This document shows, piece after piece, positions 42,348 to 48,154 of a DNA stretch of 48,154 nt. The translations under genes and the position numbers were made by a program. Within the stretch, counting starts at the first letter, position 1. The number at the start of each line of letters is the position of its first letter. Source of the stretch: Corynebacterium sp. HMSC074A01 (lineage in GTDB: Bacteria; Actinomycetota; Actinomycetes; Mycobacteriales; Mycobacteriaceae); NCBI RefSeq assembly GCF_001831515.1, contig NZ_KV825630.1, positions 1 through 48,154 of the forward strand, given 5' to 3'. A model generated the notes under the pieces. It was not told where the DNA came from and ran no database searches. It saw nothing but the letters and a program-made list of their open reading frames with translations.

Positions 42348-44990
42348 TTAGTGCGCAGCCTCGTTCCAGTTCTTACCCGTGCCGGCGGAGACCTCCAGCG
42401 GGACGCGCAGCGTGATCGCCTGGTCCATTTCGCGCTCCACAATCTCGCGCACCGCGTCGAGCTCGCCATCGGCGATCTCCACGACGAGTTCGTCATGGAC
42501 CTGCAGCAGCACGCGCGAGTCGTAGCCTTCAAGTGCGTGGTCGACGCGCACCATCGCCACCTTAATAATGTCGGCGGCCGTGCCCTGGATCGGCGCGTTC
42601 AGCGCCGCGCGCTCGGCGTTCTCGCGCGCGACCCGGTTGTCGCTATTGAGCTCCGGCAGATAGCGACGCCTGCCAAACACCGTCGAGGTGTACCCGTCCC
42701 GACGCGCCTGCTCGACCACCTCGTCGAGGTAGCGTTTGACCCCGCCGAAGCGCTCGAAGTAGCTCTCCATAATCTGCTTCGCCTCACCGGGGGTAATGCC
42801 CAGCTGGTTCGACAGCCCGTAGGCTGAGAGCCCGTAGACCAGGCCGTAGCTCATCGCCTTCACGCGGCGGCGCAGCTCCGGGGTGACCTCGTCGATCGGC
42901 ACGTCGAACACGCGCGAGCCGACGAAGTTGTGCAGGTCCTCCCCCGCCTTGTACGCCTCGATGAGGCCCTCATCACGAGAGAGGTGCGCCATCACGCGCA
43001 TCTCGATCTGCGAATAGTCGGCGGTCAGCAGGCAGTCGTAGCCTTGGCCCACGGTGAACGCGGAGCGGATCTCGCGCCCCGCGTCGGTGCGCACCGGGAT
43101 GTTCTGCAGGTTCGGGTCCGCAGAGCTTAGGCGTCCAGTCGAGGCGACAGTCTGTTTAAAGGTGGTGTGGATCCGCCCGTCGTCGTGGATCGCCTTGATG
43201 AGGCCCTCGATGGTGGACTTCATCTTCTGGTACTCGCGGTGCAGCAGCAGGTAGTCGAGGAATTCGTGCGGATGCCTCTCCGCGAGCGATTCGATCTCGG
43301 CGGCGGCCGTCGAATACCCGGTCTTCGTCTTCTTCGTCTTCGGCAGCGCGAGCTTGTCAAAGAGCACCACCGAGAGCTGCTTCGGGCTGGACAGGTTGAG
43401 GTCGGGCTCGTCGACAAGCGCGCGGGCTTTCTCCTCGACCTGCGTGACCTTGTCGGCGAAGTCCTTGCGCTGCGCCTCGAGCACGTCGCGGTCGACGGCG
43501 ATGCCGGTGTGCTCCATCTCGGCCAGGATCGTCACCAGTGGCACTTCGAGGTCGGCGTAGAGCTCGTACTCGTCGATCTCGCGCAGTTGCGCGGTGAGTG
43601 CTTCGGCGAGTTCGAGGACGGCCGCGGCGGCGTCGATAAGCGAAGTGTCGGCGAGCAAGCTCAGCTGGTCGCCGCCGATCGTGAGCTGGCGCTGCAGGTG
43701 TCGCTGGTAGACGTCCTCCAGCTCGTAGGTGCGCTGCCCGGGCCGCAGCAGGTAGGCGGCGATCGCCATGTCGTGCGCGATGCCGCGCAGCGTGATCTCG
43801 CGCCCGCGCAGCATGTGGTAGGCCGCCTTCGCGTCGTGGCAATACTTCGGGTCCTCCGACTCCAGCCACGCCTTGAGCGCCGCGTCCTCGGCCGGGGAAA
43901 GGTCGGCGGTGTCGCGCTGGATGCCGCGCCGCTGCTTATCGACGATCCCCAAACCCGTCACATCTCCACCCGCCGGCACCGCCGTACCGGACAGGTAGAG
44001 TGCCAGGCCCTCGCCGCGGCGCGCCTTCAGCCAGGTGTCGAGCGGCTCTTCGGAAACCTCCACCTCCGGCAGCTCCACCGGCGGCTGAGCGCTGGCGTCC
44101 TCGCCGTCGGTGGGCACGGCGGCGAGCACGCGCTCGCGCAGGTTCGCGCCGAACTGCAGGTCGTCGAAGTCCTTGGATACCTCGCTCACGTCGGCGGTCT
44201 TGAGCTCCAAGTCCTCCGGGCCGACGGGCAGCTCGACGTCGGTGACCATCTGGGTCAGCTCCCGGTTGAGCTGGACCTGCTCGATGCGCTCGCGGAAGTT
44301 GTTGCCGGCCACGCCCTTGATCTCGTCGGCATGCGCGATCAGCTCTTTCAGCGAGCCGTATTGCACGATCCACTTCGTCGCCGTCTTCTCCCCCACCTTC
44401 GGCACGCTCGGCAGGTTATCCGAAGGGTCCCCGCGCAGCGCTGCGTAATCCGGGTACTGCTCTGGGGTGAGCCCGTACTTGCGCTCCACCTCCTCCGGGG
44501 TAAACCGGGTGAGCGTCGAGACGCCGCGGGTTGGGTAGAGGACGGTGGTGGTGGCGTCGACAAGCTGCAGGTAGTCGCGGTCGCCGGTGACGATGACGAT
44601 CTCGAAGTCCCCGCGCGCCTGGGTCACCAGCGTGGCGACGATGTCGTCGGCCTCGAAGTTTTCCTTCGACAGGGTCACGATGCCCAGGCTGTGCAGCACG
44701 TCCTCGATGATCGGCACCTGGCCCTTAAACTCCGGCGGTGCCGATTCGCGCTGCGCCTTGTACTCCGGGAAGCGCTCCGTGCGGAAGGTTTTGCGGCCCA
44801 CGTCGAAGGCCACCGCGACGTGCGTCGGTGCCTCCTCGGCGAGGATGTTGGCAAACATGGAGAGGAAGCCGTAGACCGCGTTCGTGTGCTGGCCGCCCGT
44901 GGTGGAGAAGTTCTCCGCGGGCAGTGCGTAGAAGGCGCGGAAGGCCATGGAGTGTCCGTCGATGAGCAGAAGGCGTTTTTGATCAGTCAC
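42348..44990 (-). CDS. polA: DNA polymerase I
   Basis: Gap-filling polymerase of repair and Okazaki-fragment maturation, 880 residues. An N-terminal 5'-nuclease domain (about 1-300) has LLLIDGHSMAFRAFYAL and the acidic cluster in VAFDVGRKTFRTE. The middle domain (about 310-490) keeps the 3'-5' exonuclease fold but lacks the DxE metal ligands, so proofreading should be absent. The polymerase domain has motif A DYSQIEMRVMAH, the O helix RRRVKAMSYGLVYGL and motif C VHDELVVE. I chose the GTG at 44990 (VTDQKRLLLIDGHS); the frame continues upstream into the tRNA on the other strand. Confidence 0.96.
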   Translation of the reverse strand: MTDQKRLLLIDGHSMAFRAFYALPAENFSTTGGQHTNAVYGFLSMFANILAEEAPTHVAVAFDVGRKTFRTERFPEYKAQRESAPPEFKGQVPIIEDVLHSLGIVTLSKENFEADDIVATLVTQARGDFEIVIVTGDRDYLQLVDATTTVLYPTRGVSTLTRFTPEEVERKYGLTPEQYPDYAALRGDPSDNLPSVPKVGEKTATKWIVQYGSLKELIAHADEIKGVAGNNFRERIEQVQLNRELTQMVTDVELPVGPEDLELKTADVSEVSKDFDDLQFGANLRERVLAAVPTDGEDASAQPPVELPEVEVSEEPLDTWLKARRGEGLALYLSGTAVPAGGDVTGLGIVDKQRRGIQRDTADLSPAEDAALKAWLESEDPKYCHDAKAAYHMLRGREITLRGIAHDMAIAAYLLRPGQRTYELEDVYQRHLQRQLTIGGDQLSLLADTSLIDAAAAVLELAEALTAQLREIDEYELYADLEVPLVTILAEMEHTGIAVDRDVLEAQRKDFADKVTQVEEKARALVDEPDLNLSSPKQLSVVLFDKLALPKTKKTKTGYSTAAAEIESLAERHPHEFLDYLLLHREYQKMKSTIEGLIKAIHDDGRIHTTFKQTVASTGRLSSADPNLQNIPVRTDAGREIRSAFTVGQGYDCLLTADYSQIEMRVMAHLSRDEGLIEAYKAGEDLHNFVGSRVFDVPIDEVTPELRRRVKAMSYGLVYGLSAYGLSNQLGITPGEAKQIMESYFERFGGVKRYLDEVVEQARRDGYTSTVFGRRRYLPELNSDNRVARENAERAALNAPIQGTAADIIKVAMVRVDHALEGYDSRVLLQVHDELVVEIADGELDAVREIVEREMDQAITLRVPLEVSAGTGKNWNEAAH

Positions 44991-45065
44991 GGTGCCCCAG
45001 TCTAGCCGCCGCCCGTGGCCGGCAATTTCCGGATCGGCGCGCAGATGGGTTAAGCTTTCCCGCGA

Positions 45066-45139
45066 GCCCCAGTAGCCCAATTGGCAGAGGCAACGGATTC
45101 AAAACCCGTCCAGTGTGAGTTCGAGTCTCACCTGGGGCA
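45066..45139 (+). tRNA. tRNA-Leu (CAA), short variable arm
   Basis: A 74-nt cloverleaf. Acceptor stem GCCCCAG (45066-45072) pairs with CTGGGGC (45132-45138), discriminator A at 45139; D stem GCC/GGC; anticodon loop TTCAAAA with anticodon CAA at 45100-45102; variable loop of only 5 nt (CCAGT); T stem GTGAG/CTCAC with loop TTCGAGT. CCA is not encoded. CAA reads leucine TTG, and A at the discriminator fits LeuRS, but leucine tRNAs normally have a long variable arm, and the base pair next to the anticodon loop is an A-C mismatch. A TAAGCT box at 45051-45056 may be the -10. Confidence 0.85.
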
Positions 45140-45145
45140 CGCTTC

Positions 45146-45170
45146 GCCCCGTTTCAACGCGGGGCTTTTT
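45146..45170 (+). terminator. Terminator of the tRNA-Leu gene
   Basis: GCCCCG (45146-45151) and CGGGGC (45160-45165) form a 6-bp stem with an 8-nt loop, followed directly by TTTTT. It ends the tRNA transcript 7 nt after its 3' end. Confidence 0.85.
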
Positions 45171-45186
45171 CGCGCTGTAGCTGTAG

Positions 45187-46281
45187 CTACTCGGTGAGCT
45201 CGAAGTCCACCAGCTCGCCTTCTCGTCCGTTGATGACCACGCTGAGCGCCTGCGTGCCCGGATAGTAGGTGCGCGTACTCGCCACGCGAAACGGGTGCGA
45301 CTTGGTCACCACACGGGTTTCACCCGGCTCAAGCGTGAATTTGCCGAGGCGGAACACGCTCGGCTTCCTCGCACCGTTCTTCTTCAAAAAATGCACGCGG
45401 TACTCGGCGAGCACGTTGACGGCGGCATCGCTTGTGTTGGTGAGCGTCGCTGAAAGGGTGGCCTTCTCCCCGATGGCCACGGCACTGGGGAATTCGGGGC
45501 GGGAGGTGGTGAGTGCGGTAGGCGTCGAGAAGCCAACAAGCTCCAAGGCCTCGCTATGGCCTCGCTTGATCAGCCCGCGCAGCCCCCGTTCCACCACCCA
45601 CGCAGCGTGCGGCGTGCCGCTGTCAGCCCAGCGCGCGGCGGTGGCGAGCGCGAGCTCAGGGTGCGTGCGCCCGATGTCGTTGAGGTTGTTTGCGACGGAT
45701 TTGCGCACGAACAGCGAAGCGTCGTCGTAAAGCCGATCCAAGACCGGAATGATCGGCGAGGGGTCCTCCACAAACGGCGTGTGCACCTTCGCCCAGGGCA
45801 GGCGCTGGCGGATGCCCTCGGAAGCGAGGCGGCGCACGTTGTGGCTGTCCGAGCCAGCCCACCCATGCACCCGCGCCAAGGTGCGCTCCGGATAGCGCTC
45901 CAAGTAGGGACGCACCGCCCACTCGCCAGTAAAAGCCCGCGTGAGCGCCTCGATCGCATCCAAAGAAACGTCCGGCTCATCCACCCCGTACAGCTCAATG
46001 AAACGGCTGACCGGCCACAGGTGGAATGCATGGTTGAAGTAGCCCTCCCCCTCCGCAAGCTCGGGCCCAAGCTTATCGACGATCCCGCCAACCACCCCCG
46101 CGTAATCCCCCACAAGCCGCTGCTGAAGCCCCTGCGCAAAGACGGTGACGCGGTCCGAAATCTCTAGACCTTCGACGCGCGGCGCGACCCACGCGGCGTA
46201 CTCCTCGCCGTCAATGTCAAGTTGGGCACCGAGTTTTCTCGCTGTGTCCTCGTTGAAATAGTCCTTCATTTTGGGGGCCAT
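45187..46281 (-). CDS. AlkC-type DNA glycosylase with Ig-like domain
   Basis: A 364-residue DNA alkylation repair enzyme of the HEAT-repeat AlkC/AlkD superfamily, which removes N3-alkylated bases without flipping them. The start MAPKMKDYFNEDTARKLGAQL and the central block GWAGSDSHNVRRLASEGIRQRLPWAKV are AlkC-like; the HEAT repeats span about residues 1-250. The last 110 residues (SAVAIGEKATLSATLTNTSD, then KSHPFRVASTRTYYPGTQAL) read as an Ig-like beta-sandwich, known from one AlkC subtype. I kept the ATG at 46281; an ATG at 46269 is also possible. It is divergent from the MarR gene. Confidence 0.83.
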   Translation of the reverse strand: MAPKMKDYFNEDTARKLGAQLDIDGEEYAAWVAPRVEGLEISDRVTVFAQGLQQRLVGDYAGVVGGIVDKLGPELAEGEGYFNHAFHLWPVSRFIELYGVDEPDVSLDAIEALTRAFTGEWAVRPYLERYPERTLARVHGWAGSDSHNVRRLASEGIRQRLPWAKVHTPFVEDPSPIIPVLDRLYDDASLFVRKSVANNLNDIGRTHPELALATAARWADSGTPHAAWVVERGLRGLIKRGHSEALELVGFSTPTALTTSRPEFPSAVAIGEKATLSATLTNTSDAAVNVLAEYRVHFLKKNGARKPSVFRLGKFTLEPGETRVVTKSHPFRVASTRTYYPGTQALSVVINGREGELVDFELTE

Positions 46282-46385
46282 GGCTGTGCACTCTACCTTG
46301 CGCGGGAGCGCTCGTGCACGACCCGAATGTGCGTCTCAGCTGGGGCACACCCTTGGTGCCACCTCACCGCCGGGCTTTTTCGCGC

Positions 46386-46424
46386 TTGCAATTTCCATAG
46401 CTTGTATATATATTCCCCCTATGG
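46386..46424 (+). promoter_or_regulatory. Leaderless marR promoter with inverted repeat
   Basis: TTGCAA (46386-46391), 17 nt, TATATT (46409-46414), then 6 nt to the ATG at 46421; no ribosome site is present (TTCCCCCT just before the ATG). CCATAG (46395-46400) and CTATGG (46419-46424) form an inverted repeat that flanks the -10 box and includes the start codon, a plausible operator for the MarR protein. Confidence 0.6.
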
Positions 46425-46861
46425 ATAACGACCCTCAGAAACAACTGGCCAACGACCTCGTGTGGGCCAGCAGCCGCTTCGCGCGGACCGCGTACCAGGC
46501 CACCCCAGTCCAACTCTCCTACGTCTCGCTGCGCGCGATGGCCGCGATTAACCGCGAACCGGGCCTCAGAGTCGGCGAACTCGCACGTCGTGAGGGTATC
46601 ACACAACCGTCAATGAGTCAGGCAATAAAGAAGCTTGTCGACGAAAACTTCATCACCCGCCACCCCTCCCCCGAAGACGCACGCGCCACCGACCTCATGA
46701 TCACCGACAAGGGCCGCGACATCCTCCTGCAGTACCGCGCCGACTCCGCCGCACAGATCGTGCCGGTGCTCGAGTCGCTTGACGACGAAGACGTCGCCTG
46801 CCTCAAGCGCGCCGCCGAACTCCTCCAGCACATCACCGAGGAGCTGTCCACCAACCGCTAA
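46421..46861 (+). CDS. MarR-family transcriptional regulator
   Basis: A 146-residue winged-helix regulator. The N-terminal dimerisation helix (DPQKQLANDLVWASSRFARTAY) is followed by the DNA-binding region LRVGELARREGITQPSMSQAIKKLVDENFI and the wing with RHPSPEDARATDLMITDKG, which contains the conserved Asp-Ala-Arg. The start at 46421 is supported by a leaderless promoter. The efflux gene begins 24 nt after its stop in the same direction, so the pair probably forms an autoregulated efflux operon answering to an aromatic or drug-like ligand (inference). Confidence 0.92.
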   Translation: MDNDPQKQLANDLVWASSRFARTAYQATPVQLSYVSLRAMAAINREPGLRVGELARREGITQPSMSQAIKKLVDENFITRHPSPEDARATDLMITDKGRDILLQYRADSAAQIVPVLESLDDEDVACLKRAAELLQHITEELSTNR

Positions 46862-46885
46862 CGACCCCCAAAGGAGGCCACACCC

Positions 46886-48082
46886 TTGCACAACGAAGAA
46901 CCGCACTCCATCCTGAACCAGCCCGTCGCCGTCTGGGCCCTTGCCTTTGCCTGCGCCGTGTCGTTCATGGGTATCGGGCTCGTCGACCCGATCCTGCCGG
47001 CGATTAGCCGGGAGCTGCACGCGTCGCCGACGCAGACGATGCTGCTGTTTACCAGCTACCTGCTGATTACGGCGCTCGCGATGTTCTTCAGTGCGTTCAT
47101 CTCCTCCCGAATTGGGGTCAAGGTCACGCTCTTGATCGGGCTCGCGCTGATCGTCGTCTTCTCCTTCCTCTCCGGCGCGGCGTGCTCGGTGGACGCGATC
47201 ATCGGCTTCCGCGCGGGCTGGGGCCTGGGCAACGCACTGTTTATCTCAACCGCTCTCGCCGCGATCGTCGGCGCGGCAGCCGGCAGCGCCGGGCAGGCGA
47301 TCATCCTGTACGAGGCCGCTATGGGCGTCGGCCTCGCCGTCGGCCCGCTTGCCGGCGGCCTGCTTGGCGAGATCTCCTGGCGCGCCCCCTTCTACGGCAC
47401 AGCCGCCCTCATGGCCATCGGGTTTATCGCTATCGCCACACTGCTCCACTCGCGCTCGCATACGCCTGAGCCGGTCGACTTCACGGCAGGGCTGACCGCC
47501 CTCAAAGAGCCCGCGCTGCTCACACTTGGGCTCGTGGCCTTCTTCTACAACTTCGGCTTCTTCACCCTGCTCGCCTACTCCCCCTACCCCATCGACGCGG
47601 CGGCCGCTGCGGCCGGGAAAGACTTCGGCGCGATCGAGCTAGGCTTTGTCTTCTTCGGCTGGGGGCTCACGCTCGCGGTCTCTTCCGTCTTCCTCGCGCC
47701 CCGCCTCGTGCAAGGACTCGGGCTGTTCCCGGTGCTGATCGTCATTCTGGGCGGCTTCGGCATCCTGCTGGCCGCGCTCGGCTTCGCCGCAGAACACCTC
47801 ACCGCCATCATCGTGCTGGTGATTCTCGCGGGTCTGTTTATCGGCGTGTTTAACACCGTGCTTACCGAGGCCGTCATGGAGGCCACCCACCTGCCGCGCA
47901 ACGTCGCCTCGTCAACCTACTCCGGCTTGCGCTTCCTGGGTGGCGCGCTCGCCCCCGCCGTTTCCGGCCCGCTTGCCACGGCCCGCGGGGCTGGGATGCC
48001 CTACTGGTTCGGCGCAGCCAGTCTGGGCATCTCGCTGCTCATCCTCTTCGGCGGCAAGCGCCACCTGGGTCGGATTGTTTAG
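46886..48082 (+). CDS. MFS efflux transporter (DHA1 type)
   Basis: A 398-residue major facilitator with about 12 membrane helices. Helix 1 has SFMGIGLVDPILPAISREL, the cytoplasmic loop 2-3 has SSRIGVKVTLLIG (a reduced version of the usual loop motif), and helix 5 has GVGLAVGPLAGGLLGEISWR, the antiporter motif C of drug/H+ exporters. The start is the TTG at 46886, 8 nt behind AAGGAGG. With the MarR gene upstream this suggests regulated export of a toxic small molecule; the substrate cannot be read from sequence. Confidence 0.9.
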   Translation: MHNEEPHSILNQPVAVWALAFACAVSFMGIGLVDPILPAISRELHASPTQTMLLFTSYLLITALAMFFSAFISSRIGVKVTLLIGLALIVVFSFLSGAACSVDAIIGFRAGWGLGNALFISTALAAIVGAAAGSAGQAIILYEAAMGVGLAVGPLAGGLLGEISWRAPFYGTAALMAIGFIAIATLLHSRSHTPEPVDFTAGLTALKEPALLTLGLVAFFYNFGFFTLLAYSPYPIDAAAAAAGKDFGAIELGFVFFGWGLTLAVSSVFLAPRLVQGLGLFPVLIVILGGFGILLAALGFAAEHLTAIIVLVILAGLFIGVFNTVLTEAVMEATHLPRNVASSTYSGLRFLGGALAPAVSGPLATARGAGMPYWFGAASLGISLLILFGGKRHLGRIV

Positions 48083-48094
48083 GGCATGCCTGTG

Positions 48095-48117
48095 GCGCGC
48101 CAGGCTTGCTGGCGCGC
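48095..48117 (+). terminator. Hairpin after the efflux gene
   Basis: A perfect 9-bp stem (GCGCGCCAG at 48095-48103 with CTGGCGCGC at 48109-48117) and a 5-nt loop, 12 nt after the MFS stop. There is no T-run after it, so it may be a weak terminator or an mRNA-stabilising hairpin. The last 37 bases of the window show no other feature. Confidence 0.5.
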
Positions 48118-48154
48118 AGGCGTTGCGTGCAGGTTTAGTCGGGTGGTTTGCGGT

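Noticed and set aside
43167..45005. A 612-codon open frame on the plus strand opposite polA
   Set aside because: Same reason: antisense of a certain gene, no recognisable domain.

Overview
The window is a GC-rich, densely coded actinobacterial chromosome segment, almost certainly from a Corynebacterium. The evidence is the complete argCJBDFRGH cluster followed by tyrS, the pheST, infC-rpmI-rplT, uvrA, uvrB, coaE, rpsA, polA order, an infC with a non-AUG start, and several genes with a good -10 box placed 6-8 nt before the start codon and no Shine-Dalgarno sequence (leaderless transcription). Genus and species are inferred from gene order and protein sequence only; there is no rRNA in the window.

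Layout, left to right. Positions 81-20261 are almost entirely minus-strand. Transcription enters from the right through infC-rpmI-rplT (translation factor IF3 and two 50S proteins, with an attenuator-like leader), then a TM2-domain membrane protein, a TrmH-type RNA methyltransferase, pheS and pheT, the whole arginine pathway (argC, J, B, D, F, R, G, H), a three-gene envelope module of unknown function (two periplasmic-binding-fold proteins, one fused to a von Willebrand A domain, plus an XpaC-like membrane protein), a Trm112-like peptide and tyrS. uvrA (minus) is divergent from a metallo-beta-lactamase-fold hydrolase. A DoxX-like membrane protein with a long, repetitive, highly charged tail and a HelD-type RNA polymerase-associated helicase follow on the plus strand and converge on uvrB-usp-usp (minus) at a bidirectional terminator.

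From 30576 to 38360 lies an accessory-looking plus-strand locus: an XRE-TetR fusion regulator, a complete Dpp/Opp-type ABC importer (Tat-lipoprotein binding protein, two permeases, one double ATPase) and a choline/carnitine O-acyltransferase homologue, a family unusual in bacteria. It overlaps tail to tail with a DUF4259 gene. The core genome then resumes with coaE, rpsA, a methyltransferase and polA. A 454-bp gap downstream of polA holds three strong hairpins; read on the minus strand, two have C-run loops. A tRNA-Leu(CAA) lacking the long variable arm, an AlkC-type DNA glycosylase with a C-terminal Ig-like domain, and a MarR/MFS efflux pair close the window.

The candidates for undescribed biology are the VWA/binding-protein/XpaC-like module, the ABC importer plus carnitine acyltransferase locus, the infC leader, the C-rich hairpin RNA region beside polA, and the DoxX protein with a charged helical tail. 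No CRISPR array, insertion sequence, prophage or plasmid element was seen. All calls come from reading the sequence; no database search was run.
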